Shown here piece by piece: positions 1-11,715 of a stretch of DNA of 64,000 nt; within the stretch, counting starts at the first letter, position 1, and each line of letters opens with the position of its first letter. Source of the DNA: Planctomycetaceae bacterium (GTDB lineage Bacteria; Planctomycetota; Planctomycetia; Planctomycetales; Planctomycetaceae); NCBI GenBank assembly GCA_017795105.1, contig CP051247.1, positions 248,001 through 312,000 of the forward strand, given 5' to 3'. The translations under genes were made by a program, and so were the position numbers. The notes under the pieces are model-generated. The model was not told the DNA's origin. It made no database searches and saw nothing but the letters and a program-made list of their open reading frames with translations.

Positions 1-444
1 ATGGTCCAGATCGGACAACCCGTCGAACTTCAGATCGAGTCAATCACGGATCCGGAATCGACGGTCGTCAGCCGGATCAGTCCGTTGCTCGATCAGGCGA
101 GCAGAGCTCTGACGTTCGAAGCGATTGTCGAGAACGGCGACCGAGTTCTCCGCGCGGGTCTGTTTGCCGAAGCGCAATTGACGGTCGACACTGAAGATGA
201 GGCCATCGCGATCCCGGAAACCGCGGTCGTTCAATTCGCTGGCATTCAGAAGGTCTGGAAGGTCGTCGAAGGACAGGTCCAGGAACAGGAAGTCCTGCTC
301 GGCGATCGACGCGACGGATTCGTTCGCGTTGTCAGCGGCCTGGACCCCGGCGAAGTCATTCTTAACGAAGCCACTCAGGGGCGAGCAGGTGTGCTTGCCT
401 CTGCCGACGATACCTCCGAGGAGAGTCCCACCCCTTCCTCCTGA
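1..444 (+). CDS. RND efflux periplasmic adaptor, C-terminal part
   Basis: This is the last ~147 residues of a membrane-fusion (adaptor) protein that links an RND pump to the outer membrane. The true start lies upstream of the window, so the ATG at base 1 is only an internal codon. The visible part covers the end of the beta-barrel domain (the ENGDRVLRAGLFAEAQL stretch, typical of the family) and the membrane-proximal domain (IPETAVVQ through the LDPGEVI loop). It ends in an acidic, Ser/Pro-rich tail. The RND pump gene follows 87 bp downstream on the same strand, so the two are almost certainly co-transcribed. Family assignment is firm; the substrate is unknown. Confidence 0.9.
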   Translation: MVQIGQPVELQIESITDPESTVVSRISPLLDQASRALTFEAIVENGDRVLRAGLFAEAQLTVDTEDEAIAIPETAVVQFAGIQKVWKVVEGQVQEQEVLLGDRRDGFVRVVSGLDPGEVILNEATQGRAGVLASADDTSEESPTPSS

Positions 445-531
445 ACTGCAGATTCGAGTCCTGCGGATTCCCTCCGGCGTTCGATTCCGCATCCCTGCGC
501 GGGCTGACTCTTACACCTGAAGGACATTACC

Positions 532-3500
532 GTGTACTGGCTAGCTGAAGTCTGCGTGAAGCGGCCTGTCTTCGCCCTGATGCTGATCCTGGCGCTGGTT
601 GTGGCAGGACTCGTGGCATTTCCTCAACTGGGCGTCGACCGTTTTCCCAACATGGATATGCCCTCGATCTATGTGAGGACCAATTACCCCGGGGCGGCTT
701 CGCAGGAGGTCGAGTCGGAAGTCAGCTCCGTAATCGAAGACGCCGTCGCCACGGTCGCCGGCATCGACGAACTGCGGTCGATCTCGCGCGATGGCCGCTC
801 CTTCGTGATCATCACCTTCTCACTGGATCGCGATGTCGACGCCGCGACTCAAGACGTCCGCGATGCCGTCTCCGGCGTCCTCAACCTGCTCCCTCCCAAT
901 ATCGAGCCTCCCGTCGTCCAGAAACGAGATCTCGAATCATCGCCTATCATGACGCTGGCGGTCTCCGGGCCACGAACTTCCCGGGAACTGTTTCTGTTCG
1001 CCGACCGGTACGTGAAAAACGTGATCGAGTCTTCGCAGGGGGTCGGCGAAGTCATTATCGCCGGAGCCGCAGACCGGGCCGTTCAGGTCAGTGTCGAAGC
1101 CGACCGACTGGCCGCCTATAACCTGTCGATCCTTCAGGTTCGCGATGCTCTCGTCCGCCAGAATACCGAAGTCCCCGGCGGACGACTCGATCAGGGACAC
1201 AAAGAACGAGCGCTGCGAACGATGGGCCGCGTTGCTGAATCCGGTGACTTTCCCGATCTGGTCGTCGACACGGTCAATGGGACTCCAATCCGTCTCAGCG
1301 ATCTCGGCACCGTTGTCGATGGCACCAAAGAAGTCCGCACGGTGGCTCGCCTGAACGAAGAACCCGCGGTCGTACTGCAAATTCAGCGTCAGTCCGGAGA
1401 GAACACGGTTGCTGTCATCGAAGGTATCCAGAAGATGTTGCCGCGTTGTCAGGCACTTCTCCCGGATGATGTCCGCGTCAGCGTGATTCAGGATCAGTCC
1501 CGTTACATCAAGGCGGCTCTGCACGAAATCGAACAGCACCTCATTTCGGGCAGTATTCTCGCCTGTATCACCGTGCTCATCTTCATGCGGTCGTGGCGTT
1601 CGACCATCATTGCGTCGGTCGCGATTCCGGCTTCGATCATCGCCTCCTTCGCGTTTATGAAGTGGTTCGGCTTCACGCTGAACAATGTGACGATGCTCGC
1701 GCTGGTGCTCATGGTCGGGGTGGTGATCGACGATGCGATTGTCGTTCTGGAAAATGTCTTTCACTGTATTGAAGAGAAGGGGATGGATGCCCGCCAGGCG
1801 GCGATCATCGGAACGAAAGAGATCGGCCTGGCTGTGCTTGCGACAACCATTTCCCTGGTCATTGTCTTTCTGCCCGTTTCATTTCTCTCCAGTGTTACCG
1901 GTCGTTTGCTCTATCAGTTCGGCCTCACCGCAACGGTCGCGATTCTGATTTCGATGCTGGTCAGCTTCTCGCTCACTCCAATGATGTGCAGCAAGTTGCT
2001 CAAACCCGGAATGACAAATCCCGACTCGCCCGCGGCCTCCCGCTCCGGGCCGTATCGTTTCATCGAATCGACCTATCTCTGGCTGTTGCGGCATTCGATG
2101 CGTTATCGCTGGGTGGTCCTGCTGATCAGCGTTGGTGTGATCTACAGCAATGTCCCACTTTATGGACTGGTGAAGCAGGACTACATTCCGCTGAACGTCG
2201 ACGAGTCCGAGTTCGAAGTTCGTCTCGAAGCCGCCCAGGGGGCGACACTGATGTCGATGAACGAAGTGGTCGAACGCAGTGAAAACGAACTGATGCAGAT
2301 CGACGGGATCGAGACCATTCTCGTCACCGCCGGTTCATCCGGCTTCGGCGAAGTCAATCGGGCACAGATCTTCGTTCGACTCGTCGACAGCGAAGAGCGG
2401 ACCTTTTCCTTCGGACGTTTCTTCCGCGGATTGTTCGCCGGAGATCCCGGAGCTGCCTTCCGCGGGAACTTCACGCAACGGGACAAGATGTCGGAAGTTC
2501 GCGCTCGCCTCAAGACGATTCCAGAAAGCCGAATCTCCGTCCGCAATCTGACCTCGCTGCGACAGGGCGCCCCGGTGGATATCGACTTCTCTATCACCGG
2601 CCCCGACATGGATCGACTTCTCGCTTTCAGTGAGAAGCTCAAAGCGAAGGTGCAAACAATCCCGGGCATCGTCGATGTCTACTCGACATTGCAGATCGAC
2701 AATCCAGAATTGCTCGTGCAGATCGACCGCGAAAGGGCAGCTGCCCTCGGAATCGATGTGCTGGAGATCGCCGACACCCTCCGCGTCGCAGTCGGCGGAG
2801 ATGATCGTGTTTCCCGCTACCGGGACCGGACAGTCGACGATGCCTACGACGTCGAGCTTCGCCTCGTTGGCATCGACCGGGATGATGTGCAGTCTGTCTC
2901 GCAGCTCTATGTTCGAGCGGATCCAGCGGCTGTTTCCAGTGATGAGGAATTGCCAACGAACGGGCAGGGGGCGCTGACCCGTATCGACAACGTGGTCGAT
3001 TTCGAATTCAGCGAAGCCGCCTCGCGAATTGACCGACTGAACCGGCAACGGATGGTTGCCGTGCGAGCGAACATCGACACCGGTTACGCGCTCGGCGACC
3101 GCATCGACGCCATGAACGCAGCCGCTGAAGAAATCGGGATTCCAGACGGATTCGACACCATGGTCCTCGGGGGAGGGCGCGAACTTGAACGCACCCTTGA
3201 AGACTTCGGCTGGACCATGATCCTTTCCATCGTCTTCATGTACATCGTGCTGGCGGCTCAGTATGAAAACCTGGTTCATCCGCTGGTCATTCTTCTCTCC
3301 CTCCCACTGGCGGTCCCGTTCGGGTTGCTCAGCCTCCACTGGGGTGGAGAGACTCTGAATCTTTATTCGGCACTGGGAATTCTCGTCCTCTTCGGCGTGG
3401 TGAAGAAAGCGGCCATTCTGCAAATCGACCACACCAATGCCCTTCGCTCGCAGGGTCTGCCTCGGCTGGAAGCCATCATGCAGGCCAACCGCGATCGACT

Positions 3501-3774
3501 GCGACCGATTCTCATGACAACGATCTCGTTCGTCGCCGGCTTAATTCCGTTGCTCATCGCGACCGGCCCCGGTGCCGAAGAACGTCGGTCAATCGCGGTT
3601 CTGGCCGTCGGCGGACAGACTTTGTCGCTGCTGCTGACCCTGCTCGCCATCCCCGTGCTCTATTCTTTCTTCGACGATCTTTCGGCGCTGTTTACCCGCC
3701 GCAAGGATCCGGTCCCGACGACTCCGGCTCCGACGCCTCAGACGCCCCCAGTTCGAGAACTCGAACCGGTTTAA
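532..3774 (+). CDS. RND efflux pump inner-membrane permease (HAE1/AcrB type)
   Basis: A 1080-residue proton-driven efflux pump of the AcrB/MexB family, expected in the inner membrane as a trimer. The GTG start at 532 follows a GAAGGA ribosome-binding site. The N-terminus (a first membrane helix followed by FPNMDMP and YPGAAS) is canonical. TM4 carries the paired proton-relay aspartates (VVIDDAI, D400-D401). TM10 carries the lysine (FGVVKKAAIL, K958). The length matches full-size HAE1 pumps (about 1030-1050) with a short Pro-rich tail (TTPAPTPQTPP). The preceding adaptor gene supports a complete adaptor-pump pair; no outer-membrane channel gene is visible here. The substrate cannot be inferred. 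Confidence 0.96.
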   Translation: MYWLAEVCVKRPVFALMLILALVVAGLVAFPQLGVDRFPNMDMPSIYVRTNYPGAASQEVESEVSSVIEDAVATVAGIDELRSISRDGRSFVIITFSLDRDVDAATQDVRDAVSGVLNLLPPNIEPPVVQKRDLESSPIMTLAVSGPRTSRELFLFADRYVKNVIESSQGVGEVIIAGAADRAVQVSVEADRLAAYNLSILQVRDALVRQNTEVPGGRLDQGHKERALRTMGRVAESGDFPDLVVDTVNGTPIRLSDLGTVVDGTKEVRTVARLNEEPAVVLQIQRQSGENTVAVIEGIQKMLPRCQALLPDDVRVSVIQDQSRYIKAALHEIEQHLISGSILACITVLIFMRSWRSTIIASVAIPASIIASFAFMKWFGFTLNNVTMLALVLMVGVVIDDAIVVLENVFHCIEEKGMDARQAAIIGTKEIGLAVLATTISLVIVFLPVSFLSSVTGRLLYQFGLTATVAILISMLVSFSLTPMMCSKLLKPGMTNPDSPAASRSGPYRFIESTYLWLLRHSMRYRWVVLLISVGVIYSNVPLYGLVKQDYIPLNVDESEFEVRLEAAQGATLMSMNEVVERSENELMQIDGIETILVTAGSSGFGEVNRAQIFVRLVDSEERTFSFGRFFRGLFAGDPGAAFRGNFTQRDKMSEVRARLKTIPESRISVRNLTSLRQGAPVDIDFSITGPDMDRLLAFSEKLKAKVQTIPGIVDVYSTLQIDNPELLVQIDRERAAALGIDVLEIADTLRVAVGGDDRVSRYRDRTVDDAYDVELRLVGIDRDDVQSVSQLYVRADPAAVSSDEELPTNGQGALTRIDNVVDFEFSEAASRIDRLNRQRMVAVRANIDTGYALGDRIDAMNAAAEEIGIPDGFDTMVLGGGRELERTLEDFGWTMILSIVFMYIVLAAQYENLVHPLVILLSLPLAVPFGLLSLHWGGETLNLYSALGILVLFGVVKKAAILQIDHTNALRSQGLPRLEAIMQANRDRLRPILMTTISFVAGLIPLLIATGPGAEERRSIAVLAVGGQTLSLLLTLLAIPVLYSFFDDLSALFTRRKDPVPTTPAPTPQTPPVRELEPV

Positions 3775-3934
3775 TACGTGGCGTCCCACGGTTCCGCAAG
3801 AAGGCTTCACGAACTCGGCTGAGAGTGTCGCAATTCCGGTCGGCGATTCGATATAGTTGGCTCTGACAGCGGGGTGTGTGCTCGGTTCCGCTGCTCATCG
3901 TGAACTGCATCAAGCCGAAAGAAAGACACCTGCT

Positions 3935-5578
3935 ATGACAGCCTCGCCCCATCCCCAAGGACTGACTGGACGCCCCGAATGGAAGGCTTTGGGCGACCAC
4001 TACAACGCGATGAAATCGATGCATCTCCGCGACCTGTTCGTCGGCGATCCGAATCGAGCGAAGACGTTCAGCCTCTCTGCCTGCGACCTGTTTCTTGACT
4101 ATTCGAAGAATCGAATCGTCGCTGAAACGATGCATCTGCTCTTCAGCCTCGCCAGGGCCGCTGATCTCAAGGCTCACACGGAAGCCATGTTTACCGGCGG
4201 GCGGATCAACATCACCGAAGACCGGGCCGTGCTGCACACCGCTCTCCGCTCTCCCCGAGGAACCGTCCTCGAAGTCGACGGGCATAACGTCATTCAGGAT
4301 GTGCACGAAGTCCTCGACAAGATGGCTCGGTTCTGCGACCGTATCCACAGCGGAGACTGGAAAGGTCACACCGGCAAGCCGATTAAGAATGTCGTCAACA
4401 TCGGCATCGGCGGTTCCGATCTTGGCCCGGTCATGGCTTACGAAGCGCTGAAGCATTACAGCAATCGCGGCATGACCTTCCGCTTCGTGTCCAACGTCGA
4501 TGCGACCGATTTCGCCGAAGCGACGTTCGATCTCAACCCGGAAGAAACCCTGTTCATCGTGGCTTCAAAGACGTTTACAACGCAGGAGACGATGACCAAC
4601 GCTCATACGGCCCGGCAGTGGCTGCTGGCGTCTCTGAACGACGACTCCGCTGTCGCTAAGCACTTCGTGGCCGTTTCGACGAACGCCGAGAAAGTGCAGG
4701 AGTTCGGCATCGACACGGCCAACATGTTCGGCTTCTGGGACTGGGTCGGCGGACGGTATTCGATGGATTCCGCAATCGGACTTTCGACCATGCTCGCTCT
4801 GGGACCGGACCAGTTCCGCGACATGCTCGGCGGGTTTCATGAAATGGACGTGCATTTCCGGCACACGCCGCTCGAAGAGAACATGCCGGTCATCATGGCT
4901 CTGCTTGGGATCTGGTATGCAAACTTCTTCAACGCTTCAACAATCGCCGTTCTCCCGTACGATCAGTATCTGAAGCGATTCCCCGCCTATCTGCAGCAGT
5001 TGACGATGGAGAGCAACGGAAAATCGGTCACGCTGACTGGCGCGCAGGTCAACTACGAGACCAGCCCGATCTACTGGGGCGAGCCGGGGACGAACGGGCA
5101 GCACTCGTTCTATCAGCTGATTCACCAGGGGACGCACCTTATTCCCTGCGACTTTATCGGCTTCTGTCGGTCGCTCAACCCGATCAACGACCATCACGAC
5201 AAACTGATGGCCAACGTCTTCGCCCAAAGTGAAGCCCTGGCGTTCGGCAAGACGTCCGAGGAAGTGGCCGGCGAAGGGACTCAGGCCAACCTGGTGCCGC
5301 ATCGCACGTTCCCGGGCAACCGGCCTTCGAATACGATTCTGGCAGAGAAGCTCACGCCGCGACTGCTCGGAACGCTCATCGCTCTTTACGAACACATCGT
5401 CTTTGTGCAGGGCATCATCTACGAGATCAACTCCTTCGACCAGTGGGGCGTTGAACTGGGCAAAGTACTCGCCAAGAGAATCGTCCCCGAACTGCAGTCA
5501 GACTCGGAAGAACTGAGCCACGACAGCTCGACCAACCAGTTAATCGAGCAGTATCGAAAGTCTCACGGACGCAATTAA
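3935..5578 (+). CDS. pgi: Glucose-6-phosphate isomerase
   Basis: Converts glucose-6-phosphate to fructose-6-phosphate in glycolysis and gluconeogenesis, in the cytoplasm. The protein has 547 residues from ATG 3935, the same size as the E. coli enzyme (549). A longer frame opens at TTG 3857 but adds 26 residues unlike the family, so the ATG was chosen. The sugar-phosphate loop [11 protein letters not shown], the first family signature ([14 protein letters not shown]) and the second ([11 protein letters not shown]) are all present. An intrinsic terminator lies 26 bp after the stop, so this looks like a single-gene unit. Convergent with hisD. Confidence 0.97.
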   Translation: MTASPHPQGLTGRPEWKALGDHYNAMKSMHLRDLFVGDPNRAKTFSLSACDLFLDYSKNRIVAETMHLLFSLARAADLKAHTEAMFTGGRINITEDRAVLHTALRSPRGTVLEVDGHNVIQDVHEVLDKMARFCDRIHSGDWKGHTGKPIKNVVNIGIGGSDLGPVMAYEALKHYSNRGMTFRFVSNVDATDFAEATFDLNPEETLFIVASKTFTTQETMTNAHTARQWLLASLNDDSAVAKHFVAVSTNAEKVQEFGIDTANMFGFWDWVGGRYSMDSAIGLSTMLALGPDQFRDMLGGFHEMDVHFRHTPLEENMPVIMALLGIWYANFFNASTIAVLPYDQYLKRFPAYLQQLTMESNGKSVTLTGAQVNYETSPIYWGEPGTNGQHSFYQLIHQGTHLIPCDFIGFCRSLNPINDHHDKLMANVFAQSEALAFGKTSEEVAGEGTQANLVPHRTFPGNRPSNTILAEKLTPRLLGTLIALYEHIVFVQGIIYEINSFDQWGVELGKVLAKRIVPELQSDSEELSHDSSTNQLIEQYRKSHGRN

Positions 5579-5603
5579 TCGCGTTCGATTGAGCGACCCA
5601 ACG

Positions 5604-5637
5604 GGCCCGGCTGCGAAACCAGCGCCGGGCCTTTTTT
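5604..5637 (+). terminator. Intrinsic terminator of pgi
   Basis: An 8-bp GC stem (GGCCCGGC at 5604-5611 pairs with GCCGGGCC at 5624-5631) with a 12-nt loop is followed by six T residues (5632-5637). On the plus strand this is a textbook Rho-independent terminator for pgi. Its T-run overlaps the stop codon of the convergent hisD gene. The minus strand lacks a T-run after the stem, so it probably does not end hisD transcripts. Confidence 0.88.
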
Positions 5638-7013
5638 CAATCCTGCAGCCGGATATCGACGCTGTTCCGGTGGGCAGTCAGGCTTTCCTTGTCCGCCAGC
5701 AGTCGAACATCATCGGCGTCGTGCTGCAGAGCGGCCTGATCGTAAGAAATGATCGACGACCGTTTCAGGAAATCGTTCGCACACAGTCCGTTGGCGAATC
5801 GAGCCGTTCCGCCCGTTGGCAGCACGTGGGAAGGCCCCGCAACGTAGTCCCCCAGCGCGACCGGGGTGTAATGCCCCAGGAAGATTGCGCCGGCGTTCTG
5901 CACCTGTGCCAGCATCTGCTCAGGATCGGCGGTTGAAATATGCAGATGCTCCGTGGCCAGGCGGTCGGTTGTTACCGCGGCCTGTTCGGCGAAGTCGGCC
6001 AGAATGAGAGCGCTGTAATCTTCCAGCGACTGCCGGGCCAGATCACCGCGGGAGAGCGTCGCCAGCTGGCGGGCCAGCTCCTGCTGCACCTGCTCGATTA
6101 GCGGCTGATGCCAGGTGATGAGCACGGCCGATCCCGGGCTGTGTTCGGCCTGCGAGATTAGATCGCTGGCCACGAAGCGGGGATCTGCGGTTTCATCCGC
6201 GAGCACGATCACTTCGCTTGGTCCGGCGATGCTGTCGATATCGACCTCGCCGAACACGAGCCGCTTGGCCAGCGCCACGAAGAGGTTGCCCGGCCCGACA
6301 ATCTTGTCGACCTGCTTTAAGCCCTCGACGCCGTACGCCATCGCCGCGACCGCCTGAGCGCCGCCCGCCCGGTAAACTTCTTTCACACCGAGTTCATGGC
6401 AGGCTGCCAGCAAGTCGGTGTTATAGCTGCCAAAATCGGTCGGCGGAGCAACGACGGCGATTTCCTCGACGCCAGCTGTCTGGGCCGGAACAGCTGTCAT
6501 CAACAAGGTTGACGGATAAGCAGCCGCGCCGCCGGGAACGCAGATCCCGACCCGCTTCATCGGCAGATATCGCTGTCGCAACTCAACCCGCCCTTTATCA
6601 AACTCGCGGACAATCTGAACATCCCGGCTGAGAATCGCCGATTGAAATTCACGAATATTGTCGCGGACCCGCCGCACGGTTTTCAGATAAGTCGGATCAG
6701 CTGCCTGATGAGCCTGCTCCAGTTCGGCCTCGGAAACGCGAAATTCGGCCGGGGAAATCTCCTTCCGATCGAGTCGCGCAGTGTAGTTGAGAACGGCTTC
6801 AAGCCCCTGTTCCCGCACGTCGGCACAGATTCGCTCGACCACCTGTTGCGGCGTGAGCGGTTCCCCAAACAGTTCAATGGTTCGCTGACGGCCGGCTGCG
6901 GAGACGACATTCCCCTGTGGGCTGAGCTTCTGCCGCAATTCCTCGAACAGCGTTTCGGCTTCAGGATCAGACAGGCGAATAACGGGAATCTGAACAGGGG
7001 TCTCGGCAGACAC
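5637..7013 (-). CDS. hisD: Histidinol dehydrogenase
   Basis: Zinc- and NAD-dependent enzyme that oxidises L-histidinol to L-histidine, the last step of histidine synthesis. 458 residues, slightly longer than the ~430 typical of the family because of a short N-terminal extension. Family landmarks are visible: CVPGGAAAYPSTLLM (nucleotide region), KIVGPGNLFVALAK, DSIAGPSEVIV, QAEHSPGSAVL with the metal-binding Gln/His, and EHLHIST near the C-terminus. The start is GTG 7013, preceded by AAAGGTG. No other his gene is next to it, so the pathway is dispersed in this genome, as is common in planctomycetes. Confidence 0.96.
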   Translation of the reverse strand: MSAETPVQIPVIRLSDPEAETLFEELRQKLSPQGNVVSAAGRQRTIELFGEPLTPQQVVERICADVREQGLEAVLNYTARLDRKEISPAEFRVSEAELEQAHQAADPTYLKTVRRVRDNIREFQSAILSRDVQIVREFDKGRVELRQRYLPMKRVGICVPGGAAAYPSTLLMTAVPAQTAGVEEIAVVAPPTDFGSYNTDLLAACHELGVKEVYRAGGAQAVAAMAYGVEGLKQVDKIVGPGNLFVALAKRLVFGEVDIDSIAGPSEVIVLADETADPRFVASDLISQAEHSPGSAVLITWHQPLIEQVQQELARQLATLSRGDLARQSLEDYSALILADFAEQAAVTTDRLATEHLHISTADPEQMLAQVQNAGAIFLGHYTPVALGDYVAGPSHVLPTGGTARFANGLCANDFLKRSSIISYDQAALQHDADDVRLLADKESLTAHRNSVDIRLQD

Positions 7014-7219
7014 AGCAACACACCTTTATGTGATGGGGAGGTCAATCCTCCGCCGTTTTGATTTCAGTTCTCAACCGGCCAGCAGACCGTTATGGTATCC
7101 TAACCAAAGCCCGCGTTTGAGCAATTCGACCGCGTCAATTTGCACACTCCCTCCGACAAACCCGACGCCGCCCCGGTTCGTCTCGGTTTCTGCTTCCGCC
7201 CATCCCGAAAGGTGTGACC

Positions 7220-8284
<1,065 letters not shown>

Positions 8285-8844
8285 AGATCATGCAGACAAG
8301 ATCTTCAATGCGGCAAATCCGCAGCGGCATCTCTTCTGAGCAGTGTGGGTATTCGTTCGGAAGGACGATTCGCTCAATGACGACCGGTTCGTTACGCAAC
8401 CCAATCCCGATGTAGACCACGCCGTCGAGTTCTTCTTCCGCATTCGGCCCCAGGTGGCCGGTCACCGAAGCTGCCAGATCCGCCTGGGGCGTCTCACGCA
8501 GAACACCGTCGACCATCTGACGAGCCACGATTTCGCTGACAGGTCCCGGATCGACAAGCACGTCCCGATCGACGCCCAGCCATCGAGCCTTGGTCTCGTT
8601 CTGGTACGTCACAGCCGAGCCGCACAGATAAAGCGAGATTCCCGGGACACGCCCAAGTGTGGACGCGAGCAGACCGCAGGTGCAGCTTTCTGCGAAAACG
8701 ATTTTCTGTCCGGTTTGCTGCAAAGTCTCGGCGAGCGTAAAGGCCGCCTGCTGATGCTCATTCATGGATGAAAAACTCTTGGACCTCGTCCAGTCTCTGA
8801 AGCTGCGTTTTCGGAGCAGCGAATATACAGATCACTGAACGATT

Positions 8845-10098
8845 CTACTGATCTCCGGAGATGCCGGGAACCAGTTCCTTATCAAGTTCCAGGCGAGTCT
8901 CCCCCTGAAGAGATTCGATTCGGGCCAGCCGATCGGCGACCTCTTCTTCATTCGAAAGAATCGAAAGCTTCATCGTGGTCTTCCAGTCGCGCCCCGGAGG
9001 CAGTTTGACAACACGGCCTTCGCGACGCTCCTGAGCCTTGAAGTTGGGGTAATTCGTGCCCGGTTCAAGCCCCGTGCAATAGCCATCGGCCAGCGCCTGT
9101 GTGTTCTTCCAGATCGCCAGACAGGGGAGCGTCTCGGTCTCAAACTGCAGAGCAACGCCCCGCGACTTGCGGGCATCAGTCAGAGCGACCAGTGTCTTTC
9201 CGGAATCATCGGCGATGGGGTCACAGAAGTAGACCTGTTCGGCATACCCGGTTGTCGGTCCCAAATACGTCGCGTACTTCTGAATTTCCTCGGTCGCCCG
9301 GGGATCGCGCGGAGAGAGTCGCTTCAGCGGGGCATACCATCGACTGCCGGCTTCCAGAATCGGCGTTCCGATATTGATGTGATACAGAAGCTGCAACTCG
9401 GCATCACGGGCAGCGCGGTTCGTGACCTGGTCGGTAATTGTTAACGATTTCGAACCGATCCCGATTCGGTACTCAACCGTCAGCTCCAGGTTCTGGCCGA
9501 AGAGCGTGGTTTCCGTCACGATGCCTCGGATCACCAGTTCCGCTTTGCCCCCCTCGTTCACGTACTGACCGGTCACCGTTCGAGCGGGGATATTGGCGAT
9601 CCGCCCATGGAGCGTGAGGTCGGACTCAATCGGACTGGCGGCATCCGGATCGATTCCCGGTGGGCCGTTCGATGTCAGCCCGCAGCGACAGATCAACTCG
9701 TTGAAACCGTCGAGCCAGCCGAGCTTGTTCCGACTGTGCAAATTCACGAACGCCGGATGAACCGGCTGACGGACGGGGGAGTCCCAGCCAATCCGCAAAT
9801 CTTTGGCTTCGATCTTCCAGATCCCCATGCCTCGCGTGGGCAGAATCGACACGACCATCGCGCCGTTGTCGACTTCGATGACTTCTACTCCTGCGGAGAC
9901 GCCCGCACTCAGCGTCTTTTTGGTGATCGTCCAGGCGGCATCTCCGGCCGCCTCGGCCACATCTTTTTGCGAAATGACGCATTCAGTGGGAGAGCTGTTA
10001 CCACTGAGGGAAATCTTATCGGCTGCGGACATGGGCTCGCATTCAACGGCATGAAAGGCAAGAAGTAAAAATACGAACAGACGCGACCTCGGAACCAT
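8845..10098 (-). CDS. Secreted DUF4432 aldose-1-epimerase-like protein
   Basis: About 417 residues with an N-terminal signal peptide (VFLLLAFHAVE core), so probably periplasmic. The body matches the DUF4432 branch of the galactose-mutarotase beta-sandwich superfamily. Marks are VSILPTRGMGIWKIE, GFNELICRCGLTSNG, LHGRIANIPA, LLYHINIGTPIL and YCTGLEPGTNYPN. The conserved histidines and glutamates suggest sugar binding or epimerisation, but the true substrate of this branch is not established. ATG 10098 was chosen over an ATG 30 bases upstream because AGGAG lies 6 bases before it and it places the signal peptide at the N-terminus. It follows the HlyD-like gene on the same strand. Confidence 0.85.
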   Translation of the reverse strand: MVPRSRLFVFLLLAFHAVECEPMSAADKISLSGNSSPTECVISQKDVAEAAGDAAWTITKKTLSAGVSAGVEVIEVDNGAMVVSILPTRGMGIWKIEAKDLRIGWDSPVRQPVHPAFVNLHSRNKLGWLDGFNELICRCGLTSNGPPGIDPDAASPIESDLTLHGRIANIPARTVTGQYVNEGGKAELVIRGIVTETTLFGQNLELTVEYRIGIGSKSLTITDQVTNRAARDAELQLLYHINIGTPILEAGSRWYAPLKRLSPRDPRATEEIQKYATYLGPTTGYAEQVYFCDPIADDSGKTLVALTDARKSRGVALQFETETLPCLAIWKNTQALADGYCTGLEPGTNYPNFKAQERREGRVVKLPPGRDWKTTMKLSILSNEEEVADRLARIESLQGETRLELDKELVPGISGDQ

Positions 10099-10164
10099 CG
10101 GAAGCTCCTGCGGGCAGTCAGTATCCAAACGGGGCTGACAGGAATCTGGAAGAAGGGTGACCGG

Positions 10165-11715
10165 CTATTTGCCAGGCGCTTTCTTCAAAATTTCGTCACC
10201 GGCTTCAAGACCAGAAAGGACTTCACGTTTGTCGTCCCGTTCCAGCCCCAGCTCAACGGACTGCTTCGTCGGTTCATCGCCAGCCAGCCAGACGTAGGGT
10301 CCGTTGTTCTCGGAGAATTCATCCCGATGGATCAACGATTTCGGAATCAGAATCGCTTCGGAATCCTGCTTGATGCGAATTTTGACATCGCACGCCATGC
10401 CTGGCAGCAGCTGATCGGTGGAGACATCCCGCTGCAGTTCCAGAGTCGCCTTGATCTTTCCATCGCTCGCGGCGACCGTATCAATCTGGCTCACTCTCGC
10501 ATAGCGGGGGTTGTCGACTTCCGCATGGGCACTCACGATCGCCAGCTGTCCGTTCTCGACTTCAGCGAGCTGCTGCTCGGTCAGATTGGCCAGCACGGAC
10601 AGCGACTTCGGATCGACAATGGTCATCAAAACAGAATTCGCACTTACGGTGCCGCCGGGAATCAACTGTTTTTCGCGGGCGGCCACTTCCGAGAACTTCC
10701 CGTGCGCGGCACGTCCGTAATACACGATCCCGGACTGCGGAGCCTGAACCGTCATTCCGCCCCGGTCGGCTTCCATCTCAGCCAGCTTGTCTTTCTTGTC
10801 GGTCAGATCCTGCTGCAGTTGCTCAATCTCCAGCTCTTTCTGCTGAAGCATCAGCGGGAGCAAGGTTACAGACCGGGCCTTGGTAATGGCCGACCGGGCC
10901 TGGGAATCCTGCATCTTCTGCTTTTCTCGGGGGATCAGCGTTTCAACCAGTCGATCCCGACGCAGTGCGGCCTGTTCGACGGAGCGTTCCGCCTGTTCGA
11001 CGTCCCGCTGAGCTCGCTTCAGAACGATCTCCTCGGTCTGCTCGGTCAAATCGTCGGCTTCGTACATCTGCTGCAGCTGGTCGAGTTCTTCCTGTGCGTA
11101 CTCCAGTCGGTACCGCGCGAACTTCAGCGCGAGCTCCGCCGATTTCAGATCCTCTTCTTCCTGAACGGTCAGGTAATACTCAAGATCGTCAGCGGCCTCC
11201 TGAGCCGAACGGGTCGACTGTTCGAGGTCCATTGCAGTCGTTTCTTTCAGGAACCGGAGTTCATCGGACGCGACTCGCAGTGCGAGGGTCGTTGTGACGA
11301 TGCTTTTTCGGGCTTTCAGAATCGCTTCGTCGAGATCTTCTGTTTCCAGAACAAGGACCGGATCGCCTTCCATGACCGATGAACCATGCGGAGCGGCGGA
11401 GACGACTTTGAGCGTCGTCCAGGCCTCGGGCTGAAGAATGATTTCTTCATGCGACGGGCTGATGAACACACCGGTTGTCGAAACCGTCGCGAGAAACTCT
11501 TCCGTCTCTACGGTATGGGTGTCCGGCTCGGCCGTCTCTTCCGGAAGCGTCTCCACCTCGATATCAACCGCTTCGTCGGCCACCTGTTCTTCGACCGGTT
11601 GAGCGAACACCGATACGGGAGTAAGTACCGGCAAGAGCAGGGCGGACAGAGCAATCAGTCCGACCGCGAGCGGGCGGTTCACGGCTGCAGCGAAGCATTG
11701 AGGTGTCGTATACAA
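10165..11715 (-). CDS. HlyD-type adaptor with long coiled coil, lone
   Basis: A 516-residue periplasmic adaptor of the HlyD/RND membrane-fusion group. It has a hydrophobic N-terminal segment (GLIALSALLLPVLTP), an unusually acidic linker (residues ~40-70), a split lipoyl domain (PHGSSVMEGDPVLVLE and later GGMTVQAPQSGIVYYGRA), and a ~200-residue Glu/Gln-rich helical hairpin between the halves. A beta-barrel and a membrane-proximal domain follow. The TTG start at 11715 is supported by a strong AAGGAG six bases upstream. No partner pump, ABC transporter or outer-membrane channel lies beside it, so its partner is unknown. The next gene downstream, 66 bp away, is the DUF4432 protein. Confidence 0.88.
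   Translation of the reverse strand: MYTTPQCFAAAVNRPLAVGLIALSALLLPVLTPVSVFAQPVEEQVADEAVDIEVETLPEETAEPDTHTVETEEFLATVSTTGVFISPSHEEIILQPEAWTTLKVVSAAPHGSSVMEGDPVLVLETEDLDEAILKARKSIVTTTLALRVASDELRFLKETTAMDLEQSTRSAQEAADDLEYYLTVQEEEDLKSAELALKFARYRLEYAQEELDQLQQMYEADDLTEQTEEIVLKRAQRDVEQAERSVEQAALRRDRLVETLIPREKQKMQDSQARSAITKARSVTLLPLMLQQKELEIEQLQQDLTDKKDKLAEMEADRGGMTVQAPQSGIVYYGRAAHGKFSEVAAREKQLIPGGTVSANSVLMTIVDPKSLSVLANLTEQQLAEVENGQLAIVSAHAEVDNPRYARVSQIDTVAASDGKIKATLELQRDVSTDQLLPGMACDVKIRIKQDSEAILIPKSLIHRDEFSENNGPYVWLAGDEPTKQSVELGLERDDKREVLSGLEAGDEILKKAPGK

Noticed and set aside
2335..3432. 365-codon minus-strand open frame
   Set aside because: Antisense to the RND pump; composition is that of a shadow frame.
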